Of a stretch of 12,825 nucleotides of DNA, positions 5,489 to 12,825 are shown piece after piece. Numbering within the stretch: the first letter of the stretch is position 1; the number at the start of each line of letters is the position of its first letter. Below the pieces are notes generated by a model. The model saw only the letters and a program-made list of their open reading frames with translations, did no database searches and was not told the origin of the DNA. The DNA lies in the NCBI GenBank assembly GCA_003455235.1, contig DMRT01000090.1, positions 1 to 12,825 on the forward strand, written 5' to 3'. The position numbers and the translations under genes were made by a program. This DNA is from Chitinophagaceae bacterium (lineage in GTDB: Bacteria; Bacteroidota; Bacteroidia; Chitinophagales; Chitinophagaceae).

Positions 5489-8203
5489 TTATTCCAGCAC
5501 CGGCCTTAGCCAGCGGGTGATTTCTTCCAGGCTCATTTTTTTTCTTGCGGCATAATCTTTCAGCTGGTCTTCATTGATTTTACCCACGCCGAAGTATTTG
5601 CTTTCAGGATTGGCAAAATACCAGCCGCACACACTGGCAGCGGGATACATGGCCAGCGATTCAGTCAGGTGGATACCGGTGATTTCTTCACCACCCAGCA
5701 GGCTGAACAGTTTGTATTTTTCTGTATGGTCCGGACAGGCAGGATACCCGGGCGCCGGGCGGATACCCGTGTATTCTTCTTTGATCAGCTGTTCATTGCT
5801 GAGCTGCTCGTTCTTTTCGTAACCCCATAATTCTTTTCTTGTCTTTTCATGCAGGCATTCAGCAAACGCTTCGGCCAGCCGGTCGGCCAATGCCTGCAGC
5901 ATGATCTTATTGTAATCGTCGTGCTGCGATTCAAAACCTTTGATGTGTTCTTCAATGCCTTTGATGGTTACGCTGAATGCGCCGATATGATCCTGCTGTT
6001 TTTCTTCTGCCGGCACAATAAAATCCGCCAATGAAATATTTGGCTGTCCATCTGCTTTTTTTATTTGCTGGCGGAGGAATTCCAGTTTTACAACACCATT
6101 CGGTGAAAGCACATCCACGGTATCCGGCGCTACTTTGGATGCAGGCCAGAATCCTGTGACACCGGTGGCGGTCAGCCATTTCTCCGCAACGATCTTATCC
6201 AGCAGCGCATTGGCATCATGGTAAAGCTTGGTGGCTTCCACGCCCACTTTTTCATCGCTCAGTATCTGCGGAAATTTTCCATGAAGTTCCCAGGCAATGA
6301 AGAAGGGCTGCCAGTCAATGTATTTTCTTATTTCAGCAAGATCATAGTTGCTGAATTGTTTAGCCCCGGTGAATGAGGGAGCAACCGGCTGGTACAATGA
6401 CCAGTTGATTCTAGTGGCATTCTTTTGCGCTTCGGAAAAGGATAAGAATTGTTTTACCTGTTTTTTATTCTCAAAGTCTTCTTTCAGTTTTTTATATTCA
6501 GTTCTTATGTCAGCCAGGAAGTCTTTTTTCTGCTCATCATTAAGCAGGTTCCCCGCCACGGTAACACTCCTGGATGCATCCAGTACATGCACCACACCTT
6601 TGTCATACTGCGGGGCGATTTTTACGGCGGTATGCATGCGGGAAGTGGTGGCTCCGCCGATCAGCAAAGGCTGCTTCATATTGCGGCGTTTCATTTCGTG
6701 TGCCACATGCACCATTTCATCCAGTGAAGGAGTGATCAGGCCGGACAGGCCGATAATATCTGCCCCGAATTTTTCTGCTTCATCCAGTATCTTATCGGCA
6801 GGCACCATTACGCCCAGGTCTTTTATTTCATAACCATTACAGCCAAGAACCACCCCTACGATATTCTTGCCGATATCATGCACATCACCCTTTACGGTGG
6901 CCAGCAGGATCTTTGCCGCTCCTGCCGCTTCTTCATTAACAGTTCCTGCCGCAAGGTGTGCCTGTTTGCGGTCTTCCTTTTCCTGTTCAATATAGGGAGT
7001 GAGTACGGCTACAGATTTTTTCATCACCCGTGCACTCTTCACCACCTGCGGCAGGAACATTTTGCCGCTTCCGAACAAATCACCCACCACGTCCATGCCG
7101 GCCATCAATGGGCCTTCAATCACGTCCAGCGGCCTTGGGTATTTTTGCCTCGCTTCTTCCGTGTCGGCATCAATATAATCAGTGATGCCGTTCACCAGCG
7201 CATGTTTCAGTCTTTCCTCAACAGACGTGCTGCGCCATACATCGTCTTTCTTTTCTTCCTTACCGGTAGCCTTTACGGTTTCGGCAAAGGCGATCAGTTT
7301 TTCAGTGGCTTCATTGTTGTCGTTATTCCGGTTAAGGATTACGTCTTCACAAAGATTCCGTAACCGGGGTTCTATTTCATCATACACCACCAGCTGGCCG
7401 GCATTTACGATGCCCATGTCCATCCCTGCCTGGATGGCATAATACAGAAAAACACTATGCATCGCTTCTCTCACGGGTTCGTTGCCCCGGAAAGAGAAAG
7501 AGAGGTTGCTCACACCGCCGCTTACTTTGGTGAGCGGCATCAGTTTCTTGATCTCCCTGGTTGCTTCAATAAAGTCAACGCCATAATTATTGTGTTCTTC
7601 CAGTCCCGTTGCTATGGCAAAAATGTTGGGGTCGAAGATGATGTCCTGTGGATCGAAACCCACCTGCCTGGTCAGGATTTTATAAGCCCGGTGGCAGATC
7701 TCCACTTTACGGTCCCTGGTGTCGGCCTGTCCCTTTTCGTCAAAAGCCATTACAATAACAGCAGCCCCGTACATGCGGCAGGTAATGGCCTGTTCAATAA
7801 ACTTCGCTTCTCCTTCTTTCATCGAGATGGAGTTTACGATGCATTTGCCCTGAATGCATTTCAGCCCTGCTTCGATGATTTCGAATTTGGAGGAGTCGAG
7901 CATCACCGGGATTTTAGCAATATCCGGTTCGCTTTGCAGCAGGTTGATGAAGGTGGTCATGGCCTGCACACCGTCGAGCAGGGCATCGTCCATGTTTACG
8001 TCGATCACCTGGGCGCCGTTCTCCACCTGCTGGCGGGCAACGCTCAATGCTTCTTCGTACTTATTTTCTTTAATAAGCCGTGCGAACTTTTTACTGCCGG
8101 TTACATTGGTACGTTCACCTACATTGATGAAGTTTGTTTCCGGGCGAACGATCAGCGGTTCCAGTCCGCTGAACCGGCTGTATGGTTTGATGGTTGTGCT
8201 CAT
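5489..8203 (-). CDS. metH: Cobalamin-dependent methionine synthase, folate/B12/activation subunit
   Basis: This 904-residue protein carries the last three modules of MetH, which moves a methyl group from 5-methyltetrahydrofolate via cobalamin to homocysteine. The pterin-binding barrel (about 20-285) begins with [17 protein letters not shown] and includes [13 protein letters not shown] and [22 protein letters not shown]. The helical cap and Rossmann B12 domain (about 320-560) contain [21 protein letters not shown], with His442 of D-x-H-x-x-G as lower axial ligand, and [13 protein letters not shown]. The activation domain (about 580-904) has the SAM-binding segment [12 protein letters not shown] (815-826), used for reductive methylation of oxidised cobalamin. 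The homocysteine module is absent and is supplied by the gene 5 nt upstream; together they equal the usual ~1230-residue MetH. No frameshift is visible at the split, which falls in the interdomain linker. ATG 8203 directly precedes the domain. It ends 4 bp from convergent DUF3137. Confidence 0.96.
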   Translation of the reverse strand: MSTTIKPYSRFSGLEPLIVRPETNFINVGERTNVTGSKKFARLIKENKYEEALSVARQQVENGAQVIDVNMDDALLDGVQAMTTFINLLQSEPDIAKIPVMLDSSKFEIIEAGLKCIQGKCIVNSISMKEGEAKFIEQAITCRMYGAAVIVMAFDEKGQADTRDRKVEICHRAYKILTRQVGFDPQDIIFDPNIFAIATGLEEHNNYGVDFIEATREIKKLMPLTKVSGGVSNLSFSFRGNEPVREAMHSVFLYYAIQAGMDMGIVNAGQLVVYDEIEPRLRNLCEDVILNRNNDNNEATEKLIAFAETVKATGKEEKKDDVWRSTSVEERLKHALVNGITDYIDADTEEARQKYPRPLDVIEGPLMAGMDVVGDLFGSGKMFLPQVVKSARVMKKSVAVLTPYIEQEKEDRKQAHLAAGTVNEEAAGAAKILLATVKGDVHDIGKNIVGVVLGCNGYEIKDLGVMVPADKILDEAEKFGADIIGLSGLITPSLDEMVHVAHEMKRRNMKQPLLIGGATTSRMHTAVKIAPQYDKGVVHVLDASRSVTVAGNLLNDEQKKDFLADIRTEYKKLKEDFENKKQVKQFLSFSEAQKNATRINWSLYQPVAPSFTGAKQFSNYDLAEIRKYIDWQPFFIAWELHGKFPQILSDEKVGVEATKLYHDANALLDKIVAEKWLTATGVTGFWPASKVAPDTVDVLSPNGVVKLEFLRQQIKKADGQPNISLADFIVPAEEKQQDHIGAFSVTIKGIEEHIKGFESQHDDYNKIMLQALADRLAEAFAECLHEKTRKELWGYEKNEQLSNEQLIKEEYTGIRPAPGYPACPDHTEKYKLFSLLGGEEITGIHLTESLAMYPAASVCGWYFANPESKYFGVGKINEDQLKDYAARKKMSLEEITRWLRPVLE

Positions 8204-8208
8204 GATTC

Positions 8209-9234
8209 TTATGCGGTCGCTAATTCTGTTTCAACAACAGGTAACTCTCTAGGTTTGATATTCATTACATGTTCCGCAATATGCCGGATATGATCCGGGG
8301 TGGTGCCGCAGCATCCGCCCACGATGTTTACCCAGCCTTCCTGCGCCCATTCTTCCAGGTAATGACCGGTATCCTCCGGCTGTTCATCATACTCGCCCAT
8401 GGCATTGGGCAGGCCGGCATTGGGGTAGGCAGAAACATAACAGTTTGCAATCTGGGACAACTCTTCAATGTGGGGGCGCATTTCTTTTGCACCCAAAGCG
8501 CAATTGAGCCCGATGCTTAAAGGTTTTGCATGCATCACGGAAATATAAAAAGCTTCCAGCGTTTGCCCGCTCAGCGTTCTTCCGCTGGCATCAGTGATGG
8601 TGCCGCTGATGGAAATGGGCAATTCCGGTTTACCGGTATCCTTATAATATTTTTTTATGGCGAAGATGGCTGCTTTTGCATTCAGTGTATCAAAGATGGT
8701 TTCTATCAGGAACAGGTCAACACCGCCATCCACCAATCCCTTCACCTGCTCGTAATACGCATTCACCACCTGGTCGAAGGTAACGGCCCGGTAGCCGGGA
8801 TTGTTTACGTCGGGTGACAGGCTCAGGGTTCTGTTCAGCGGCCCGATGGCTCCCGCTACAAACCTTGGTTTGGATGGATCTTTGGCCGTGTATTCATCTG
8901 CTGCCTTCCGGGCTATTTTGGCGCCTTCCACGTTTATCTCGTATACAAATTCTTCCAGTTTAAAATCTTCCTGGGCAATGGAGGTGCCGGCAAAAGTGTT
9001 GGTTTCAATGATATCCGCCCCGGCTTCCAGGTACTGCCGGTGAATGCCTTCGATGATCTGCGGCTGGGTGAGGTTGAGGATGTCGCTGTTGTTCTTAACA
9101 TCGCAGGGCCAGTCTTTAAACCGTTCGCCCCGATAAGTTTCTTCGGTGGGTTTATGACGCTGTATCATGGTGCCCATGGCCCCATCAATGATGAGTATCC
9201 TCTTTTCTAATTCTTTACGGATGTCCATACCCAT
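8209..9234 (-). CDS. metH: Methionine synthase, homocysteine-binding (S-methyltransferase) subunit
   Basis: The product is a homocysteine-binding (betaine)8-barrel matching the N-terminal module of MetH. It begins [20 protein letters not shown], has the [10 protein letters not shown] strand, and carries the three zinc-ligand cysteines in GLNCALGA and GGCCGTTP (Cys245, Cys308 and Cys309 from this start) that activate the homocysteine thiol. At 341 residues it ends where the linker to the folate domain would begin in one-piece MetH. The preferred start is ATG 9234 (M-G-M-D-I-R-K-E-L); ATG 9228 is equally possible, and ATG 9267 would add 11 residues not typical of the family. A one-domain homocysteine S-methyltransferase using S-methylmethionine is less likely, because the partner subunit lies 5 nt downstream and lacks exactly this module. 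Transcription probably begins near 9404, leaving a ~170-nt leader. Confidence 0.94.
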   Translation of the reverse strand: MGMDIRKELEKRILIIDGAMGTMIQRHKPTEETYRGERFKDWPCDVKNNSDILNLTQPQIIEGIHRQYLEAGADIIETNTFAGTSIAQEDFKLEEFVYEINVEGAKIARKAADEYTAKDPSKPRFVAGAIGPLNRTLSLSPDVNNPGYRAVTFDQVVNAYYEQVKGLVDGGVDLFLIETIFDTLNAKAAIFAIKKYYKDTGKPELPISISGTITDASGRTLSGQTLEAFYISVMHAKPLSIGLNCALGAKEMRPHIEELSQIANCYVSAYPNAGLPNAMGEYDEQPEDTGHYLEEWAQEGWVNIVGGCCGTTPDHIRHIAEHVMNIKPRELPVVETELATA

Positions 9235-9404
9235 GTTATTTAATAGTGAACGAAACGGTACAGGCATGAAGCAAGCCAATGGAATCAATAAACGCCGGAA
9301 AAACTATGTAAGAGTTTTGTAACGTTTATTAGTTCTGTTCCTTCGATGCTTCGATAAACGCGGCACCAGGATTATGGCCGAACAATAAACAAATCCGCCT
9401 GTAG
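9235..9404 (-). promoter_or_regulatory. Long untranslated leader of metH with inverted and direct repeats
   Basis: From the predicted start (~9404) to the ATG there are about 170 nt without a supported gene. On the minus strand CGTTTAT (9360-9354) can pair with ATAAACG (9329-9323). GTACCAG just after the promoter can pair with CTGGTGC further down (one U-G pair). AAAACT and AGTTTT (within 9300-9318) form a third weak stem. The decamer TCRATAAACG occurs at 9285-9294 and 9351-9360 on the plus strand, with a looser copy at 9382-9391. I do not find the conserved boxes of cobalamin, SAM-I or THF riboswitches, so no class is assigned. It may be a regulatory RNA or a regulator-binding region. Confidence 0.4.
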
Positions 9405-9410
9405 CTGGTA

Positions 9411-9441
9411 CAAAAATAGTGTATGGGAATGATTTGACAAA
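9411..9441 (-). promoter_or_regulatory. Bacteroidota-type promoter of the metH unit
   Basis: On the minus strand TTTG (9441-9438), a 19-nt spacer and TATTTTTG (9418-9411) match both boxes of the Bacteroidota consensus with ideal spacing. It lies directly after the stop of the upstream yceI-like gene (9448), so metH has its own start even if reads continue from upstream. Confidence 0.7.
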
Positions 9442-9447
9442 AACCGC

Positions 9448-9996
9448 TTACTTCTTCTCGTAACTGCAGTTTACGGTGAGTTCAACGGTTTCGGCGATAT
9501 TGTTCTTTACTGCCGCCGGGATTTTAATATTATAATCTTTGGTCCTGATCTTAAATACCGAACTGGCCGACAGGCTGTTTCCCTTTACGGTTAGCTTGCC
9601 GGGCACCGATATGGATTTGGTTACCCCGTGAAGATTGAGGCTTCCGGATACCGTGATGTTGTATATACCGTCTTTACTGAAATTTACCTCCTTCAGGTTG
9701 CTGATGGTTCCCTTAAAGGTAGACTTGGGATACTGGGCGCTTTCTATATACTCTTCGTTAAAGTGTTCTTCCATCAGGGCTTTTTTAAAATGAAAGGCAT
9801 TGTTGAGCAGGGAAAACTGGATCTCTCCGCTGCCGGTATTGAGAATGCTGATCACCTGGTTGTTGCCGGCCCGGATGTCTTCCATGGGAGTGGAAGAGAA
9901 AAAAGAAACAGAACCGTTTTTGGTAAAATACAGCTGGGCTTTTCCGCCCAGGCAAAAAACAAACAACAGGAAGACAAGTGCCTTGATCTTTTTCAT
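9448..9996 (-). CDS. YceI family secreted protein
   Basis: From ATG 9996 the product has 182 residues and starts with a signal peptide, MKKIKALVFLLFVFCLGGKA, probably cleaved before Gln21. The mature part fits the YceI family, a lipocalin-like beta-barrel that can hold isoprenoid-type lipids: it has SVSFFSSTPMEDIRAGN near the N-terminus, the phrase AQYPKSTFKGTI, the strand YNITVSGSLNLHGVTKSI with the typical L-x-L-H-G-V-T-K, and a final TVELTVNCSYEKK. An ATG-less extension of 15 codons upstream overlaps the preceding gene and would hide the signal peptide, so 9996 is chosen. It follows the OB-fold gene after 7 nt, so the two are co-transcribed. Ligand and role are not known from sequence; periplasmic or exported location is inferred from the signal peptide. 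Confidence 0.92.
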   Translation of the reverse strand: MKKIKALVFLLFVFCLGGKAQLYFTKNGSVSFFSSTPMEDIRAGNNQVISILNTGSGEIQFSLLNNAFHFKKALMEEHFNEEYIESAQYPKSTFKGTISNLKEVNFSKDGIYNITVSGSLNLHGVTKSISVPGKLTVKGNSLSASSVFKIRTKDYNIKIPAAVKNNIAETVELTVNCSYEKK

Positions 9997-10003
9997 GAAT
10001 AAC

Positions 10004-10441
10004 TTATTTATTGGATGGATAACCTCGTACAATAAATACATCGCCGGGTAAGCCCATATCGGCGTCTCCGCCCATGTACCCGCTGCATATTCCCTTGATC
10101 AGAACAGGGGCGCCCTCTTTAAGTCCTTCGGCTTTTTCTTCCATGGTGCAATTGACGTAGGCGCCGGTAACGGGTGTTTTTAACAGGATGATCTGCTGGT
10201 TTTGCAGGTTGACCGAAAGCTTTGAGATCTCCCCGCTTATTTCAAGTATTTTATCCGTGTACAGGGATCTGGCCTTTGCCGAGTCGGTACTGAAACGGTT
10301 ATACAGTTCGGTGGCCGCAACACGTAAGGCATCCGCATCTTTCACGTCTTTGTGCGGTTTATTCCAGATCATATATCCTACGGCCGCCCCAGTGAGGCCA
10401 ACAGCAAGCAATGCCCACAAAAGGATTTTTTTCTTACTCAT
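10004..10441 (-). CDS. Membrane-anchored OB-fold (tRNA_anti-like) protein
   Basis: The 145-residue product has a short basic N-terminus, one transmembrane helix or uncleaved signal anchor (about 6-26) and a soluble domain. The latter has ALRVAATELYNRFSTDSAKA, then YTDKILEISGEISKL, then APVLIKGICSGYMGG and LPGDVFIVRGY. This matches the tRNA_anti-like OB-fold domain found in many Bacteroidota exported proteins, where the phrase Y-x-x-K-x-x-x-x-x-G and a central K-G-x-C-x-G are conserved. The name refers to fold only and implies no tRNA binding. The gene sits between recR (42 nt) and yceI (7 nt) on the same strand. It most likely works outside the cytoplasmic membrane together with the YceI protein, but that is inferred from adjacency. 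Confidence 0.85.
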   Translation of the reverse strand: MSKKKILLWALLAVGLTGAAVGYMIWNKPHKDVKDADALRVAATELYNRFSTDSAKARSLYTDKILEISGEISKLSVNLQNQQIILLKTPVTGAYVNCTMEEKAEGLKEGAPVLIKGICSGYMGGDADMGLPGDVFIVRGYPSNK

Positions 10442-10483
10442 CGCAGAGTACGAAACGGAAACATACCGAAAAAGGTTGCTATG

Positions 10484-11122
10484 TTAACTGCCGGAGAGGA
10501 TAAAATTTTCAACGGGGATGCGGTTGCTGATGCTTTTGGCAAGGGTCATCTCATCGGCATATTCCAGTTCGCCGCCAAAGGAAATACCCCGGGCAATGGT
10601 GGTGATCTTTACGGGGGCGGGCACCGGGCCCGATGCGGACAGTTTTTTACTGATATAATAAATAGTGGTGTCACCCTGTATGGTGGGACTAAGGGCAAAG
10701 ATGATCTCGGTGGTTTCTTCTTTTTTGATGCGGTCAACCAATGCATCAATGGTCAGTTCTTCGGGGCCGATGCCATCCAGGGGAGAAATGATGCCGCCAA
10801 GCACGTGATAGATGCCGTTGAACTGCTGGGTGCTTTCAATGGCAATCACATCCCGGATATTCTCCACCACGCACAGCATATCCTGCCGGCGAAGGGGATT
10901 GCTGCAGATATTGCAGAGTTCTTTATCGGAAATATTGTAGCAGCGTTTGCAGAATTTGATCTCATTCCTCATTTTGGCCAGCGTATCGCTGAATAACGTT
11001 ACTTCCGCTGCATCCTGTTTTACCAGGTGCAGCACCAGGCGCAGGGCCGTCTTTTTACCGATGCCAGGCAGTTTGGCAAATTCATTCACCGCATTTTCTA
11101 AAAGAGAAGAGGAGAAAATCAT
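10484..11122 (-). CDS. recR: Recombination mediator protein RecR
   Basis: RecR, with RecO and RecF, helps load RecA on SSB-coated single-stranded DNA in gap repair. The 212-residue protein shows the order expected for the family: an N-terminal helix-hairpin-helix ([20 protein letters not shown], 15-34), a C4 zinc site with Cys58, Cys61, Cys70 and Cys73 ([16 protein letters not shown]), a Toprim domain (about 82-175, [13 protein letters not shown]), and the C-terminal [20 protein letters not shown] (177-196) with the Walker-B-like part. Length is slightly above the usual ~200. The ATG at 11122 is directly before the HhH domain. It is first of three same-strand genes (recR, OB-fold, yceI-like). 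Upstream lies a repeat-rich spacer without a clear promoter. Confidence 0.97.
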   Translation of the reverse strand: MIFSSSLLENAVNEFAKLPGIGKKTALRLVLHLVKQDAAEVTLFSDTLAKMRNEIKFCKRCYNISDKELCNICSNPLRRQDMLCVVENIRDVIAIESTQQFNGIYHVLGGIISPLDGIGPEELTIDALVDRIKKEETTEIIFALSPTIQGDTTIYYISKKLSASGPVPAPVKITTIARGISFGGELEYADEMTLAKSISNRIPVENFILSGS

Positions 11123-11132
11123 GGAATAAAGT

Positions 11133-11250
11133 TAATGGATAATGCGGTAATGGATAATTGGTAAATTTTTTAATTCATTGCAGTTCGAAGTATGGAAACG
11201 GTTTATGGGAGAATCCTGATCAGTTATCAACTATTAAAATTATCCATTAC
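11133..11250. repeat. Repeat-rich spacer between the lipoprotein gene and recR
   Basis: TAATGGATAAT occurs twice in tandem (11133-11143 and 11148-11158). GTAATGGATAATT (11147-11159) has an exact reverse complement AATTATCCATTAC at 11238-11250, 78 nt away. That distal arm includes the stop codon of the lipoprotein gene. The stretch between the arms contains further loose copies (TTATCAACTATTAAAATTATC) and no supported reading frame. The pattern resembles an interspersed intergenic repeat built from short TTATCCATTA/TAATGGATAA words. Confidence 0.65.
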
Positions 11251-12632
11251 AGCTTTATGTCCCGTTCATTATCCCAGTTGGCCCGTACAGAAAGTTTTTG
11301 CGGAAGGGCTGTAACCTTTTCGGGTTGGAGTTTTTTTGAATAATCGCCATGGTCCCAGCGGCCGTTCTGGTTGCTGTCGTACAAAATCCGTACTTCGTAT
11401 TCGCCGGGATACATCATTTTGTTGCTCCATTGATTCGATTTTACCGGGAAACTGAGCTTCACCTCTTCGCCCTGCACAAACTGCAGCACCGGGTTTTTGG
11501 CCAGGTTAAGATTACTGAACCGCAGTACCACATTGCCATAGTCTTCCGGCTTTTTGGTTACAAAACGGATGGTATCCTGTTTGGTCAGTCGGTTATCCGC
11601 CGAATCGGAAAAAGCCGTGGTATCCATCACCAGCTGGTAAGGAAATTCGGGTTGCCAGTTTACCAGCATGGTAACTTTTGTACGGCTGCTGTCGATGCGC
11701 CAGCCGGCAGACTGGAGCTTAAAGCTGGTATCAACAAGGTGCAGCTTTGTGGTATCGAATTTTTTAAGCGGTTTATTGAAACTGATTTCAAAAGGAGTGA
11801 GCAGGTCCTGCGACTGGAAGGTGGGCGGCAGGGAGAAACGCAGCTTCTTTTCAACCGGTGGTTTGGAACTGCCGGCGGCCTGTTTTTCTTTTTCCAGGGC
11901 CGAAGCATATAATAATACGGGGGGGGTGCTGTCGCCCACCATTACATCTGTATCAGCAAAGGCAAATAATTCTTTCTTTGAATTGTAGGTTTTTCCACCG
12001 TCCCCGTCTTTCAGTGCATACACCCTGAATTTTCCTGCCGGCAGGTTCAGGAAGCTGAAGCTGCCATCGCCGGAAAGCCTTGCCAGGTAATCGGGTTTTC
12101 TTTTCTGTACCGTGGAATCATCGGCATTGCGGTATAATAAAACAACGAGAGTACTGTCGGCTTTGCCGGTTTCGGCAATCAATACTTTTCCATCCAGCAT
12201 CAGCGAATCAATCGTGCTGCCTGTTGAAAACACATACGTGAAATCCTTGTAAGGATTTCCTTCGTTATTATCAACAATCGCTTTACCGAAGTTGATGCTG
12301 TAGGTGGTATTGGGCAGCAGGGTGTCACGCAGTTTTACCGTTACGGTTTTTAATTTGTAATCAACCTGGGGCTGCCGCCTGGGGAAAGGAGAAATGAGAA
12401 CATTGGTTTGCGCTTCTTTTACCTCAATGTATTCATTAAAGGTGAGGGTGATCCGGTTGCCGGTAACATTCACGCTGTTTATTTTGGGAGAAGCGCTCAC
12501 CAGTGATGGTGGTATGGTATCCCTCGGTCCGCCGGTGGGGGCGCCAATCTGTGCACAGCCTGCATTGTAAACAGCCAGTCCGTAAAGCGTGCAGGCAATA
12601 ATAAGAAAATAAAGGAACCGGGTTGGTCTCAT
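11247..12632 (-). CDS. Ig-like domain (Big_5/SbsA-type) putative lipoprotein
   Basis: The 461-residue protein begins with a signal peptide (hydrophobic 6-22) and Cys26 in NAGCAQIGAPTGGPRDT. The C-A-x-x-x-x-P-T-G-G-P-x-D run after the cysteine is typical of a Bacteroidota lipoprotein family, though Asn at -3 is unusual for a lipobox. Residues about 36-140 (TIPPSLVSASPKINSVNVTG, ITLTFNEYIEV, TYSINFGKAIVDNNEGNPYK) form a bacterial Ig-like domain of the SbsA/Big_5 type. A beta-rich, prealbumin-like segment follows (about 142-230, GDGSFSFLNLPAGKFRVYAL). The C-terminal module ends with DSNQNGRWDHGDY (419-431), which resembles an acidic metal-binding loop, and VRANWDNERDIKL. Function is unknown; surface or periplasmic anchoring is inferred. 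The start at ATG 12632 gives the signal peptide. It reads toward recR but is separated from it by the repeat-rich spacer. Confidence 0.88.
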   Translation of the reverse strand: MRPTRFLYFLIIACTLYGLAVYNAGCAQIGAPTGGPRDTIPPSLVSASPKINSVNVTGNRITLTFNEYIEVKEAQTNVLISPFPRRQPQVDYKLKTVTVKLRDTLLPNTTYSINFGKAIVDNNEGNPYKDFTYVFSTGSTIDSLMLDGKVLIAETGKADSTLVVLLYRNADDSTVQKRKPDYLARLSGDGSFSFLNLPAGKFRVYALKDGDGGKTYNSKKELFAFADTDVMVGDSTPPVLLYASALEKEKQAAGSSKPPVEKKLRFSLPPTFQSQDLLTPFEISFNKPLKKFDTTKLHLVDTSFKLQSAGWRIDSSRTKVTMLVNWQPEFPYQLVMDTTAFSDSADNRLTKQDTIRFVTKKPEDYGNVVLRFSNLNLAKNPVLQFVQGEEVKLSFPVKSNQWSNKMMYPGEYEVRILYDSNQNGRWDHGDYSKKLQPEKVTALPQKLSVRANWDNERDIKL

Positions 12633-12649
12633 CCATTCATTTTAAAGTG

Positions 12650-12657
12650 CAAACTTA
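12650..12657 (-). promoter_or_regulatory. Probable -7 box of the lipoprotein gene promoter
   Basis: TAAGTTTG on the minus strand (12657-12650) matches TAnnTTTG exactly and lies 17 nt before the ATG at 12632. No TTTG is seen at the right distance upstream, where the sequence approaches the high-GC segment. Confidence 0.4.
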
Positions 12658-12663
12658 ACTTCT

Positions 12664-12825
12664 TTACCCTATTCCTGTTCCAGGTAAGTGGGGAGAATCT
12701 GTTAAATATCTTCCCGCGTACAAGTCGGGCCGGGTGAGCGTGGTCTCGTAGCGGCCCGCGCTGGCGACGAAACCGTAGGACAGGCCGGAATTCTCCAGCG
12801 CGGCCTGTTGCACCACGCTGTCGGT
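12664..12825 (-). CDS. High-GC partial reading frame at the right edge, foreign-looking
   Basis: On the minus strand a frame is open from the window edge through 53 codons to TAA 12666-12664. The first 37 codons (12825-12715) have G or C at the third position in 34 cases and the DNA of 12721-12825 is 72/105 GC, against about 38% in 12641-12700. The peptide includes ENSGLSYGFVASAGRYETTL and then TRPDLYA, which reads like a beta-strand-rich outer-membrane or secreted protein; I do not recognise the family. The last 16 codons fall in AT-rich sequence and are probably not native to the frame. So this appears to be an internal piece of a high-GC gene joined to the Bacteroidota chromosome near 12711-12720. 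Assembly or library chimerism is as likely as gene transfer. Confidence 0.45.
   Translation of the reverse strand, partial: TDSVVQQAALENSGLSYGFVASAGRYETTLTRPDLYAGRYLTDSPHLPGTGIG

Noticed and set aside
7457..8293. A 278-codon plus-strand open frame opposite metH
   Set aside because: Antisense to the folate-binding domain of MetH, with a composition typical of shadow frames (rich in His, Phe, Val) and no domain.
9235..9288. Longer N-terminus for the homocysteine subunit (TTG 9288 or ATG 9267)
   Set aside because: The added residues are not part of the Hcy-binding module, and the family normally begins shortly before the I-L-I-I-D-G-A-M-G motif.
9235..9404. Cobalamin, SAM-I or THF riboswitch in the metH leader
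   Set aside because: I could not find the conserved core boxes of these classes by eye; only general inverted repeats are present, so no class is claimed.
1..12825. Defence, CRISPR, phage, transposon or biosynthetic cluster
   Set aside because: No transposase, integrase, nuclease-effector, CRISPR-type spacer array or synthase motif was found on either strand; genes are mostly housekeeping.
1..12825. tRNA or rRNA genes
   Set aside because: Intergenic gaps are short and none shows a T-loop GGTTCGAATCC-like box or cloverleaf pairing.

Overview
The window looks like an ordinary chromosomal segment of a Bacteroidota bacterium, most likely of the Chitinophagaceae/Sphingobacteriia type. The reasons are the protein families (an Ig-like lipoprotein beginning C-A-Q-I-G-A-P-T-G-G-P, DUF4286, a small ribosomal protein Thx, an ECF sigma factor with a membrane anti-sigma-like partner), Bacteroidota promoters (TTTG, about 19 nt, TAnnTTTG) and the lack of Shine-Dalgarno sequences before clear starts. 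Most of the window has moderate GC. The last ~110 bases are about 69% GC and look foreign.

Layout. (1) 1-1144, minus: an ECF sigma factor, translationally coupled (ATGA) to a single-pass membrane protein that runs off the left edge. (2) 1317-2558, plus: a coiled-coil protein of unknown role with its own terminator, then pdxH (vitamin B6 salvage). (3) 2567-3176, minus: a 42-residue ribosomal protein Thx, easily missed, and an HU gene with a near-consensus promoter and strong terminator. (4) 3295-4487, minus: exonuclease III (xth) and a DUF4286 gene overlapping by one base, followed by nested palindromes. (5) 4552-5484, plus: a two-helix DUF3137 membrane protein ending 4 bp from the convergent metH unit. 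(6) 5489-9441, minus: B12-dependent methionine synthase split into two genes, homocysteine module first, then the folate, cobalamin and activation modules, behind a very good promoter and a ~170-nt leader. (7) 9448-11122, minus: recR, an OB-fold membrane protein and a secreted YceI protein in a row. (8) 11123-11250: a spacer rich in short direct and inverted repeats. (9) 11247-12632, minus: an Ig-like lipoprotein. (10) About 12711-12825: an abrupt switch to high-GC coding sequence, which suggests a chimeric junction or the edge of a transferred segment.

Most genes are housekeeping: methionine and one-carbon metabolism, B6 salvage, DNA repair (xth, recR) and nucleoid/ribosome structure. I see no phage, transposase, CRISPR, defence or secondary-metabolite locus, and no convincing new multi-gene system. 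The points most worth a second look are the compositional break at the right end, the metH leader, the split of metH and the two sets of intergenic inverted repeats.
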